From contig QHTB01000135.1 in the NCBI GenBank assembly GCA_003220615.1, positions 1-64,000 on the forward strand: 64,000 nt of DNA, written 5' to 3'. The notes under the pieces are model-generated. The model was given only the letters and a program-made list of their open reading frames with translations, was not told the DNA's origin and did not search any database. Each line of letters opens with the position of its first letter. Position 1 is the stretch's first letter. The DNA is from Candidatus Rokuibacteriota bacterium. GTDB lineage: Bacteria; Methylomirabilota; Methylomirabilia; Rokubacteriales; CSP1-6. The translations under genes were made by a program, and so were the position numbers. Positions 47,609 to 60,574 of this stretch are shown piece after piece.

Positions 47609-47967
47609 CCCGCTTCACCGTCCTCACCCTGCTGCTGATCTTCTTCGGAGGCGCCTTGGCCGTCGGCATCGCCCGCTTCTTCGGCACGTCGGGCTCGCGC
47701 GCGTCCGTCGTGGTCTCGGTCGTCGCCCAGTGGCTTGGCGCCTACGTGCTGTGGACGTTCGCCGGAGGCCTGCTGCTGTACTACGGCGTCGTGACCCGGT
47801 ACGACGGGACGCTCTTCGGGGTCGTCGCGCTCGTCCTGGGATTCCTTCATTACCGCACGCGCGTCAGCGCCGGCCGCGAACAGGCCGCGCTCGTCTTCGT
47901 CGGCGGACAACTCGCGTGGCTGGCGATCGTCCTCGTGCAGAATGGCCTCTTCGGCACGCCGAAGTGA
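47605..47967 (+). CDS. Small multi-TM membrane protein
   Basis: GTG start in GTGA overlap with permease; about four hydrophobic segments, no recognised family. Confidence 0.65.
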   Translation: MTRFTVLTLLLIFFGGALAVGIARFFGTSGSRASVVVSVVAQWLGAYVLWTFAGGLLLYYGVVTRYDGTLFGVVALVLGFLHYRTRVSAGREQAALVFVGGQLAWLAIVLVQNGLFGTPK

Positions 47968-47995
47968 GTGACTGGAATCGTCGTGGAAAGATTTC

Positions 47996-48021
47996 CAGCG
48001 TCAGCCGCGCAACTGACGCTG
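47996..48021. terminator. Perfect 9-bp stem-loop downstream of the ABC operon (factor-independent terminator uncertain)
   Basis: CAGCGTCAG-CCGCGCAA-CTGACGCTG, no U-tract. Confidence 0.45.
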
Positions 48022-48160
48022 TCCGGCCCAGAACGCTCTCGCCGCGCGCCGCCGCTTCGTAACGCCCGCATTTACGGCCCAATTCGAGCATTCTCGGACT
48101 GGCGGCTACGTTGCAAATACGTGGTCGGCAGCAGCCAACTGTTCGAGGGAGGCAACCGGT

Positions 48161-48793
48161 ATGCGGAGACGTAGCACCTTTGTGGCCGTGACGGCGGCCG
48201 GCCTATTGCTGACTGGCTGCGCCACCAAGGATTGGGTGCGGGACATGATGGGCAAGGCCGCCGCGGACACCGACAGCAAGATCGGCGAGCAGAAGATCCG
48301 CGTCGAGGGGATGGGCTTCCGCATGGCCAAGGTCGAGGAGCAGGCGACCAAGGCCGGCGAGCGGGCCGATGCCGCTCACGCGAGGGCGGAGGCGGCCCAC
48401 GTGCGGGCCGACGGCGTCGACGAGCGTCTGACCCGGTTGTGGAGCAGTCGTCACAAGCGCCAGGACGTGGAGAGCATGGACGTCACCTTCGGCTTCGACC
48501 GCTGGGAGCTCGACGACGGGGCCCAGACCACACTGCTGGGCTTCATCAAGGAGCTGCAGGCGAACCCGAACCTGACGGTGGACCTGACCGGATATACGGA
48601 TCCGACCGGTGGTGTTCCGTACAACATCGGACTGAGCCAGCGGCGGGTGGAAGCGGTGCGCCGCTTCCTCGTATCCAAGGGCGTGGCCCTGCCGCGCATT
48701 CAGGCCATCGGCCTCGGCGTCCTGGACGACGGTGCGCTGACCGACGCCCAGAAGCGCCGAGTAACCGTGCGCCTCATGACGCCCACAGAGTAA
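48161..48793 (+). CDS. OmpA-family lipoprotein
   Basis: Lipobox AAGLLLTGC; VTFGFDRWELDDGAQTTLLGFIKELQANPNLTVDLTGYTDPTGGVPYNIGLSQRRVEAVRRFL. Confidence 0.92.
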   Translation: MRRRSTFVAVTAAGLLLTGCATKDWVRDMMGKAAADTDSKIGEQKIRVEGMGFRMAKVEEQATKAGERADAAHARAEAAHVRADGVDERLTRLWSSRHKRQDVESMDVTFGFDRWELDDGAQTTLLGFIKELQANPNLTVDLTGYTDPTGGVPYNIGLSQRRVEAVRRFLVSKGVALPRIQAIGLGVLDDGALTDAQKRRVTVRLMTPTE

Positions 48794-48870
48794 TCCCTCC
48801 CCCAACGACCGACGCCGCGCGTGCGGTACGATGACGTCGACCGGCGCGCGGCGCCGGCCGGGAGGGCGGG

Positions 48871-49176
48871 ATGGATGTCGTCGACGTGTTCGAACATCGC
48901 GGAGAGTTCTTCACCGTCCTGCAGGAGACCACGCGAAGCCAGACGGCAGTGATGACCATCGCTCCCGGCGCCGACGCCGGGCCCGAAGAGCGCCACGAGG
49001 CCGATCAGATCATCTACGTGGTCGAGGGCGAGGCCGCGGTACGCGTCGGCGAGAAGGAGCACCGCGCCCGCGCCGGCAGCCTGGTGACGATCGCGGCGGG
49101 AACCCGTCACCACGTACGCAATACGGGTCGGACCCCGCTCTTCTTCGTGACGGTGTACGCTCCGCCCGAGTACTAG
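48871..49176 (+). CDS. Cupin domain protein
   Basis: EERHEADQIIYVVEGEAAVRVGEKEHRARAGSLVTIAAGTRHHVRNTGRTPLFFVTVYAPPEY. Confidence 0.93.
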   Translation: MDVVDVFEHRGEFFTVLQETTRSQTAVMTIAPGADAGPEERHEADQIIYVVEGEAAVRVGEKEHRARAGSLVTIAAGTRHHVRNTGRTPLFFVTVYAPPEY

Positions 49177-49298
49177 CCCGCCGACGGCTTGCCGTTCTGG
49201 CGCGCGAGAGATGCCCCGGCTGGCACGCCGGCAGCCCCTCTCCCCATTGCGTGACGCCTACTTAGATTTGGCTCGGTCTTTGCCGATGACCCACCCTC

Positions 49299-50006
49299 AT
49301 GTCACAGGACGAGGTCTCCCAGGAGCCTGAGGTTCCCGAGGGCCCACCGGCGCCGCCGGATTCGCCGGCCGCATCGCCGTCGAAGCTCGACACGATCCTT
49401 CACCAGCCGCTGACCAAGATCCAGGCGATGGTCGGCGTGGCCGCCGGACTCATCACCATCACTGGCAGCATCGTCTCGCTGGCCGGCCTGCACGAACGGC
49501 CTCCGGTGTTCGGCGAGATGATCGCCGTGATTCAGGACATGCGCGAACGCGCGCCGCTGCCCGAAGCCACGGTGGAAATTCTCACGCCGCAGGACGCGCT
49601 GGTCACCACGCTGACGGCCCCGAGCGACGGCCGCGTGGCGCGGCGACTCAAGGAAGGTAAGTACCGCGTACGCGTGAGCCATCCGCAGTTCATGCCGCAG
49701 GTCCGGCAGATCGAGGTGTCATCGGGCGAGCGCTCGGAGCTCCGCGTTTCTCTCGCGCCGCGTCCGGCCCCGCCCGTCGTGACGACCGCGTTGCCACCTG
49801 CGCCGGTTGCGCCGCTCGCCCCGGTGGCGCCGGCAGCGCCCGCCGAGAAGACGCCTCCGGTGAAGAACAAGGCCACGAAGCCGGCGAAGGTGACGAAGCC
49901 TCCGAAGGCTCACGAGAAGGCCCACGAGCCGGTGAAGGCCGTCGAGCCCGTGAAGAAGCCCGCGCCCTCCGGCGCCGTTCAACCTCAGCGTGGCGACTCT
50001 CCGTAA
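49299..50006 (+). CDS. Membrane-anchored protein with beta-sandwich-like repeat-regulatory domain and Pro/Lys/Ala-rich tail (paralog 1)
   Basis: TM MVGVAAGLITITGSIVSLAGL; VEILTPQDALVTTLTAPSDGRVARRLKEGKYRVRVSHPQF. Confidence 0.7.
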   Translation: MSQDEVSQEPEVPEGPPAPPDSPAASPSKLDTILHQPLTKIQAMVGVAAGLITITGSIVSLAGLHERPPVFGEMIAVIQDMRERAPLPEATVEILTPQDALVTTLTAPSDGRVARRLKEGKYRVRVSHPQFMPQVRQIEVSSGERSELRVSLAPRPAPPVVTTALPPAPVAPLAPVAPAAPAEKTPPVKNKATKPAKVTKPPKAHEKAHEPVKAVEPVKKPAPSGAVQPQRGDSP

Positions 50007-50015
50007 GGCCGACGC

Positions 50016-50552
50016 GTGAGCGAGTTCGCGGCAGAGCTTCCGGCAGAGCGGCCGCCCGCACCGGCGCGCCCGGCGCCGGCTTCGACGACGTCGCGCATCG
50101 GCGCGGCCCTCCACCAGCCGATGACGAAGCTGCAGACCGTCGTCGGCTTCGGCGCGGCGCTCGTGACGATCGCCGGCACCGCGTTGTCGCTCGTGGGAAT
50201 CACGTCACCGGTCTCGAGCAAAGGGGAGGTCGTCGCCGTCGTCCAGGATCGTGCGCGCCAGCCCGTAGCGGCCGCGACCGTGGAGATCTACACACCGCAG
50301 GACGCGCTCGTCACCACGCTCACGGCAGAGCCGGACGGGCGCATCGTGCATCGGGTGAGAGAGGGGCGCTATCGCCTGCGCGTGACTCACCCACAGTTCA
50401 ACGGCGAGAGCCGCCACGTGGAAGTGCATGCGGGAGAGCGCTCGGAGATCCGGATCCTGCTCGCCGCCCGGCCGCCCGGGCCGGCCGTGAAGACGGTGAT
50501 GGCTCCGTCACCCGGGCGCATCCAGAAGTTCTTCAGAGACCTCGGGTTCTAA
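50016..50552 (+). CDS. Membrane-anchored protein, tandem paralog of the upstream gene (paralog 2)
   Basis: TM VVGFGAALVTIAGTALSLVGI; VEIYTPQDALVTTLTAEPDGRIVHRVREGRYRLRVTHPQF; GTG start. Confidence 0.7.
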   Translation: MSEFAAELPAERPPAPARPAPASTTSRIGAALHQPMTKLQTVVGFGAALVTIAGTALSLVGITSPVSSKGEVVAVVQDRARQPVAAATVEIYTPQDALVTTLTAEPDGRIVHRVREGRYRLRVTHPQFNGESRHVEVHAGERSEIRILLAARPPGPAVKTVMAPSPGRIQKFFRDLGF

Positions 50553-50586
50553 CGACCTCAGGCGTCAACGTCGGGGGAGGGCGAAC

Positions 50587-50940
50587 ATGCGAAGAGAGAT
50601 CTGGCTTCCAGCGGTCGCGCTCGCGAGCGGCCTGGTGCTCGGTGCGGGGACGATCGCGTTCACGGCCGACACTCCACCCGGCAGCACCTATGGGCAATCG
50701 GGCGGCGCGTATGGGCGCGGAGGCAAGCACCCGCACATCGCGGCAGCGACGCGAGCGCTCACGCACGCCGAGGGTCAGCTCGAGCGCGCCGCGCATCACT
50801 ATGGTGGGCACCGCGTCAAGGCACTCGAGCTGGTGAAGCAGGCGGAGAGTGAGCTGAGACAAGCCGTCGTGTACGCCGACGCTCATCCGGACGAGTTCAG
50901 GCCGAGCGCCGCCGCACCAGGCGCCCCGGCCCGCAAGTAA
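50587..50940 (+). CDS. Small secreted/membrane-anchored hypothetical protein
   Basis: N-terminal signal/TM; HPHIAAATRALTHAEGQLERAAHHYGGHRVKALELVKQAESELRQAV. Confidence 0.65.
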   Translation: MRREIWLPAVALASGLVLGAGTIAFTADTPPGSTYGQSGGAYGRGGKHPHIAAATRALTHAEGQLERAAHHYGGHRVKALELVKQAESELRQAVVYADAHPDEFRPSAAAPGAPARK

Positions 50941-50952
50941 CGAGGCCAGGAA

Positions 50953-51525
50953 CTAGGTCACGCGACTGCCGGGCTTGACCGCCTGGCTTCCCGCCTTGCA
51001 GAGCGGGCAGGCCTCGGGCGGGTAGTTGATGGCGCTGACGGTGGCGAGGGCCACCCGCTTGACCGCGAAGCTCGCCGCGCCGCCGCTGCGATCGATCAGC
51101 GACCCGACGCCCACCACCACGCCTCCGGCGCGCTCCACGCACTCCACCACTTCACGTGTCGAGCCGCCCGTGGTGATGACGTCCTCGACCACGAGGCACC
51201 GCTCCCTCGCCTGCAGCGCGAAGCCACGACGGAGCGACATCACGCCGTTGTCGCGCTCGGTGAAGAGCGCGCGCACGCCGAGCGCGCGGGCCACCTCGTG
51301 GGCGACCAGGATGCCGCCGATGGCCGGCGCCAGCACCGTGCTCACACGTGCGTCCTTGAAGGGCGCGGCGAGGTCGGCACCGAGCGCGGCCGCGTACTCG
51401 GGGTACTGCAGCACCAGCGCCGACTGCAGATAGATCTCCGAATGCAGGCCGGAGGTGAGGCGAAAGTGGCCGCGCATGAGAGCGCCGGTCTTCTCGTAGA
51501 GGGCGAGCGTTTCCTGTTCGGTCAT
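50953..51525 (-). CDS. pyrE: Orotate phosphoribosyltransferase
   Basis: FRLTSGLHSEIYLQSALVLQ; VLAPAIGGILVAHEVA; CLVVEDVITTGGSTREVVE. Confidence 0.96.
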   Translation of the reverse strand: MTEQETLALYEKTGALMRGHFRLTSGLHSEIYLQSALVLQYPEYAAALGADLAAPFKDARVSTVLAPAIGGILVAHEVARALGVRALFTERDNGVMSLRRGFALQARERCLVVEDVITTGGSTREVVECVERAGGVVVGVGSLIDRSGGAASFAVKRVALATVSAINYPPEACPLCKAGSQAVKPGSRVT

Positions 51526-52368
51526 CCGGAGAGCTCCTCGAGCACGGCCTGGGCAGCCGCTCTGGGATTCGGCGCCGCGGTGATGGGCCGCCCCACCACG
51601 ATGTAGTCGGCGCCGGCCTCGATGGCCGCAGCGGCCGTGGCCGTGCGCACCTGATCGTCGCCGCTAGGAGTGGCGATGATCGCTTGACTGGGGGGACCCG
51701 TACCGCTTCCCCCCAGACCCCCCTCATCGCGTGGCGCGCGACCACCGCTTCCCCCCATACCCTCCTCATTGCGTGAAGCGCGACGACCACTCGCCCCATC
51801 GTCGCGGCGCGCCCTAATCCCTGGGGTCACGATCACGAATTTCTTCCCGAACTGGAGCCGCAGCGGGCCGATCTCGCGCGCCGAGGCCACGCAGCCGTCG
51901 AGCCCCGCGGCTTTCGCCAGTCCGGCCAGACGGAGTACATGGCTCTCGACCGTCGAGACGATGCCGAGCTCGGCGTCGAGGGCGTGGCGATCGAGGCTCG
52001 TCAGCACCGTCACGCCGAGACAGATGGGCCGGGGTACCGCGAGGTCCTTGGCCGCTCTGGTCGCGGCTTCAGCAGCGGCGCGCATCATGGCGAGACCGCC
52101 GCCCGCGTGGACGTTGAGCATGAACACGCCCAACCGCGTCGCCTCGCGCACCGCGCCGGCCACCGTGTTGGGGATGTCGTGATATTTGAGATCGAGGAAG
52201 ACCCGGAAGCCCCGCTTGCGGGCCGCCTCCACCGCCGCCGGGCCGGCCGCCGTGAAGAGCTGATTGCCGATCTTGCACCCCGTCACCACGCCGCTCAGCG
52301 TGTCGAGCAGCGTCGCGGCCTGGTCGAGGCCGTCAACGTCCAGAGCCACCAGCAGCCGGTCGGAGGGA

Positions 52369-52376
<8 letters not shown>
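51522..52376 (-). CDS. pyrF: Orotidine 5'-phosphate decarboxylase with an internal low-complexity insertion
   Basis: [37 protein letters not shown]...[26 protein letters not shown]; about 50-aa insert after GIR. Confidence 0.93.
51702..51785. repeat. Two tandem 42-nt direct repeats inside pyrF (14 codons each)
   Basis: ACCGCTTCCCCCCAGACCCCCCTCATCGCGTGGCGCGCGACC / ACCGCTTCCCCCCATACCCTCCTCATTGCGTGAAGCGCGACG, 36/42 identical by eye. Confidence 0.85.
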
Positions 52377-55569
<3,193 letters not shown>

Positions 55570-55573
55570 CGCC

Positions 55574-55840
55574 CTACTGTTCCACGACGCCGTAGACGAT
55601 CGAGATCTCGGGCGCCGCCTCTTCACGGCGATAGAGGACATCGTCGAGCCGGCTCGAGCCGATCCAGACCACGTCGCCGTTGCCCCACAGTTGCTCCCCG
55701 AGTACGCTCATCCGCTTCTCGACGCGCTCCTTGATGGCGTGCGCTTCCAGCGAGCTCTCGCTCGACGTGGTGAACGACGCCCAGTCCGGCTTCTGACCCG
55801 CGGTGTCGGTCTTCCGGTACGAGATGAGGTACAGGGGCAT
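55574..55840 (-). CDS. Small hypothetical protein between carA and carB
   Basis: [65 protein letters not shown]; tight intergenic spacing. Confidence 0.7.
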   Translation of the reverse strand: MPLYLISYRKTDTAGQKPDWASFTTSSESSLEAHAIKERVEKRMSVLGEQLWGNGDVVWIGSSRLDDVLYRREEAAPEISIVYGVVEQ

Positions 55841-55855
55841 GTCGGACGCGCCTCC

Positions 55856-56977
55856 TTATCGGCCGCCGGCCATGAGGGCGGCAAACCGCTCGAACAGATA
55901 ATTCGCGTCGTGAGGACCCGGCGAGGCTTCCGGATGGTACTGGACGGAAAACGCCGGCAGCTCGCGATGACGCAGTCCCTCGCACGTGCCGTCGTTGAGA
56001 TTGACATGGGTCGGCACCCAGCCCGCACCCTCCACCGATTCCGGTTCCACCGCGAAGCCGTGATTCTGCGAGGTGATCTCCACCTTGCCGGTCACGAGAT
56101 CCTTCACCGGATGGTTCGCGCCGTGATGCCCGAAGGGCAGCTTGTACGTCCGGCCACCCGCGGCCAGGCCGAGGATCTGGTGGCCCAGACAGATGCCAAA
56201 GACGGGGACTCGGCCCAGCAGTCTGCGCACCGCCTCGGTGAGATAGGGGACTGCCTCGGGATCGCCCGGGCCGTTCGAGAGGAGCACCCCGTCCGGCTTC
56301 TGCTCGAGCACGGCGTCAGCCGGAGTTGTGGCGGGCACGACGGTGACGTCACAGCCGATGGCGGCGAGCTGGCGCAGGATGTTGAGCTTGATCCCGGCGT
56401 CGTAGGCGACGACCCTGAAGCGCGGGGCCGCCGGGCGTGTGTAACCGCGGCGCAGGTCCCACGGGCCTTCGCTCCACACGAACGGCGCATCGCTGGTGAC
56501 CTCGCGGACCAGGTCCCGGCCCACGAGCCCGGGCAGCGAGCGGGCCTTCTCGATCAACCGGGCTTCGTCGACGTCACCGGACGCGATCAGGCCGTCCTGG
56601 GCGCCCCGGTCACGGAGGTGACGTGTCAGCGCTCGAGTGTCGATCCCCTGGAGTCCGACGATGTCATGGGCCTTCAGATAGGCATCGAGCGACATCTTCC
56701 CTCGCCAGGACGAGGGCGCCGGTGAGGCCTCGCGCACGATGAAGCCGTTGACCCACGGCTGGCGCGACTCGACGTCCTCCTCGTTCACGCCGTAATTGCC
56801 GATCAGCGGATACGTCATCACGACGAGCTGACCGCGGTACGAGGGATCGGTGAGGATCTCCTGGTATCCCTGCATGGCGGTGTTGAAGATGACCTCTCCC
56901 CACGCCTCTCCCGCGGCGCCCAGGGCTTCACCCCTGAACACGCGGCCGTCGCGCAGGACGAGGACGGCGGGTATCAC
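55856..56977 (-). CDS. carA: Carbamoyl-phosphate synthase small subunit
   Basis: [77 protein letters not shown] overlap with pyrC. Confidence 0.97.
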   Translation of the reverse strand: MIPAVLVLRDGRVFRGEALGAAGEAWGEVIFNTAMQGYQEILTDPSYRGQLVVMTYPLIGNYGVNEEDVESRQPWVNGFIVREASPAPSSWRGKMSLDAYLKAHDIVGLQGIDTRALTRHLRDRGAQDGLIASGDVDEARLIEKARSLPGLVGRDLVREVTSDAPFVWSEGPWDLRRGYTRPAAPRFRVVAYDAGIKLNILRQLAAIGCDVTVVPATTPADAVLEQKPDGVLLSNGPGDPEAVPYLTEAVRRLLGRVPVFGICLGHQILGLAAGGRTYKLPFGHHGANHPVKDLVTGKVEITSQNHGFAVEPESVEGAGWVPTHVNLNDGTCEGLRHRELPAFSVQYHPEASPGPHDANYLFERFAALMAGGR

Positions 56978-58260
56978 CCGGAGACCACCTTTCCGCTCAC
57001 GATCGTCTTCCACGGCCCGCCGCGGAGCGTCCAGCCCGCGAAGGGCGTGTTGCGGCTTTTGCTGTGAAACCTCGCGGGATCCACCGTGAGTTCCCTGTCC
57101 AGATCGAGAATCGTCACGTCGCCCGGCGCACCGGGCGCCAGGCTGCCGCCGGGCAGGTTGAGCAGATGGGCGGGACCGCGACTCATCCGCGCCACCAGCG
57201 TGGGCAGCGGCAGCAGCCCCGGCCTCACCAGCCGGTCGAGCAGGACGCTGACCGCCGTTTCCAGTCCCACCACACCGAAGGCGGCGTGGTCGAACTCGCC
57301 CTCCTTCTCGCTCAGCGCGTGGGGCGCGTGGTCCGTGGCCACGCAGTCGATGGTCCCATCGGCCAGCGCTTCGATCAGCGCCTCGGCGTCGCGCTTGCTG
57401 CGCAACGGCGGGCTCATCTTCGTGTTGGCGTCGAAGGCCCGCACCGCATCCTCGGTGAGCGTCAGGTGATGTGGGGTGACCTCGGCGGTGACCCTGACGC
57501 CGCGGGCCTTCGCGTCACGGACGAGCCGCACCGCGCCGGCCGTCGAGAGGTGGGCGATGTGGACGTGAGCGCCGGTCAGCTCGGCGAGGAGGATGTCGCG
57601 GGCCACCATCACGTCCTCGGCCACGGCCGGCGCACCGGGAATGCCCAGCTCGGTGGAGACGACGCCCTCGTTCATCGCGGCGCCCTTCGAGAGGTGCTGG
57701 TCCTCGGCGTGGCTGATCACCGGCGTGCCGAAGGGCAGGGTGTACTCCATGGCCCGGCGGTAGAGATCGGCGTTCATCACGCACTTACCGTCGTCGGAGA
57801 AGGCCACGCAGCCGGCTTCGGCCAGCTCGGCGAGCTCGGCCAGCTCCTCCCCCCGCAGCCCACGCGTCACCGCGCCGATCGCGTAGACGCGCACGCGGCC
57901 TTCGGTGCGAGCCTTGTCCAGGATGTAATCGGTGATCGACCGGTTGTCGTTGACGGGCTGCGTGTTGGCCATCGTGCAGACGGCGGTGAAGCCGCCCGCG
58001 GCGGCGGCGCGCGTCCCCGTGAGGACGGTCTCCTTGTACTCGAAGCCGGGCTCGCGCAGGTGCACGTGGATGTCGATGAGCCCGGGGCACACGACCTTGC
58101 CGGTCGCATCGACGGTCTCGACGCCCTCCGGCGCGGCCAGCTTCGGCCCGACGCGCTTGATCGTCGTGCCCTCGATCAGGACGTCGGCAATCGCGTCCAC
58201 CTGGTTCGCCGGATCGATCACGCGCCCGTTCTGGATGAGCAAGCTTCCCGGAGTGCTCAT
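56974..58260 (-). CDS. pyrC: Dihydroorotase
   Basis: [59 protein letters not shown]. Confidence 0.96.
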   Translation of the reverse strand: MSTPGSLLIQNGRVIDPANQVDAIADVLIEGTTIKRVGPKLAAPEGVETVDATGKVVCPGLIDIHVHLREPGFEYKETVLTGTRAAAAGGFTAVCTMANTQPVNDNRSITDYILDKARTEGRVRVYAIGAVTRGLRGEELAELAELAEAGCVAFSDDGKCVMNADLYRRAMEYTLPFGTPVISHAEDQHLSKGAAMNEGVVSTELGIPGAPAVAEDVMVARDILLAELTGAHVHIAHLSTAGAVRLVRDAKARGVRVTAEVTPHHLTLTEDAVRAFDANTKMSPPLRSKRDAEALIEALADGTIDCVATDHAPHALSEKEGEFDHAAFGVVGLETAVSVLLDRLVRPGLLPLPTLVARMSRGPAHLLNLPGGSLAPGAPGDVTILDLDRELTVDPARFHSKSRNTPFAGWTLRGGPWKTIVSGKVVSG

Positions 58261-59197
58261 GCGTTCTCTCCCGCGCCTTTGCTGCCGGCCAGCAGGAACA
58301 GGACGCCCATGCGCACGGCGACGCCCTTGGCGACCTGGTCGAGGATCACCGAGTACGGCCCGTCGGCGACCTCCGGCGACAGCTCGACGCCGCGGTTCAC
58401 CGGGCCGGGATGCATGATCAGCACATCGGGCCGCGCGTGGGCAGCCAGCTTGTCGAGCGTCAGGCCCCAGTAGTGCGAGTACTCGCGCAGCGATGGAATG
58501 AGGCCGGCCGTCATCCGCTCCTGCTGGAGTCGCAGCATCATGATGACGTCCACGTCGCGGATGGCGTCCTCCAGGCGATAGGCCACCTTCACGCCCAGCT
58601 CCTGGGCGTAAGGCGGGATCAGCGTGGGCGGCCCGGCCACCGTCACCGTCATGCCGAGCTTGCGCATGCCGTGGATGTTCGAGCGGGCCACGCGGCTGTG
58701 CGCGATGTCGCCGACGATGGCGACGTGCAGGCCGTCGAAGTGCCCCTTCCTCTCGCGGATTGTGAGCAGATCGAGCAGGGCTTGCGTCGGGTGCTCGTGG
58801 GCGCCGTCGCCCGCGTTCACGATGCTGCACGGCAGCTCGCGCGCGAGGATGGCCGCGGCGCCGGCCGACGAGTGGCGAACCACGACGACGTCGGGGCTCA
58901 TGGCCGCGATGTTCTTGGCCGTATCGATGAAACTCTCGCCCTTGAGGTACTCGAACCACTGGCCGAGAAGTTGATGACGTCGGCCGAGAGCCACTTGCCC
59001 GCGATCTCGAACGACGTCCGCGTGCGCGTGGACGATTCGTAGAAGAGGTTGACGATCGTCTTGCCCCTGAGCGCGGGGACCTTCTTGATCTCGCGCGTCG
59101 CGATCTCCTCCAGCGACGCCGCGGTGTCGATGAGCAGGGTGATCTCAGCCGCGTCGAGATCCCGCATGGCGAGCAGGTGCTTGCGTGTCCAGGCCAT
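58257..59197 (-). pseudogene. pyrB: Aspartate carbamoyltransferase split by a single-nucleotide frameshift near 58944-58948
   Basis: N-part [41 protein letters not shown] in one frame; C-part [30 protein letters not shown] in another. Confidence 0.9.
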
Positions 59198-59198
59198 C

Positions 59199-59855
<657 letters not shown>

Positions 59856-59861
59856 CGAATT

Positions 59862-59877
59862 GCCCTACAGGTAGGGC
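59862..59877. promoter_or_regulatory. Perfect palindrome GCCCTAC-AG-GTAGGGC upstream of the pyr -35 box
   Basis: 7-bp perfect inverted repeat, 2-bp spacer. Confidence 0.5.
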
Positions 59878-59889
59878 CTCACGCTGGTC

Positions 59890-60519
59890 TCAGGAGGCTC
59901 CGATGGCCGCCTCTGCGTGGGTCGATTCCGTGAAGGTCGGCTCCCAACCGGGTTCGGGATCTGCGACGAAGCAGGGCATCTCTCCGAGATGGGCGTAGCT
60001 GAGCAGACGACGCTCCATGCCGCTCGCCACTGGATCCACACCGGCTCGCTCGAGCGCCGGCTCGGTGAAGAGCAGGTAACCGTCGGCGTCGACCGGGTTC
60101 TTCAACAGTCGATGCGCCAGGATGACGTCCGGCCCGGCGACGCGGGCGTGTCCGCCGACGACCTGGCGGACGAACCGCCCGTGGTGGGCGATGAGCTTGA
60201 GGTTGAGCTGCGCCGTTGCGCGGCAGGCCCCGCAGGAGCACGAATCGTCGAGCGCCATCCTGCTCTGCACTTCCTTGAACCCTCGGAACGCGTCCATGAG
60301 GGCGTTCGGGATCACGCGGCTGTCGACGGTCCCCTCGGGCCCGATGGCGAACACCGCGTCTCCCTCCAGCTCCTGGATCTCGAGGGGAGGCGCCAGGCGA
60401 TGCATCACGGCCTCGAGCAGCGCACCGGTGATCTCGGCGCCATGCTGGAGCTCGGTGGCCGTCACGAACGCGGTGAACCCGGAGATGTCGGCCAGGATCA
60501 GGAACCCCTCGTCACTCAT
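59890..60519 (-). CDS. DUF2652/adenylate-cyclase-like family protein
   Basis: FLILADISGFTAFVTATELQHGAEITGALLEAVMHRLAPPLEIQELEGDAVFAIGP. Confidence 0.8.
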   Translation of the reverse strand: MSDEGFLILADISGFTAFVTATELQHGAEITGALLEAVMHRLAPPLEIQELEGDAVFAIGPEGTVDSRVIPNALMDAFRGFKEVQSRMALDDSCSCGACRATAQLNLKLIAHHGRFVRQVVGGHARVAGPDVILAHRLLKNPVDADGYLLFTEPALERAGVDPVASGMERRLLSYAHLGEMPCFVADPEPGWEPTFTESTHAEAAIGAS

Positions 60520-60574
60520 GTCACAGGCTAAGACACCGGATGGGTGTCCCGGTGAAACGCGGGCGAGGACTCCC

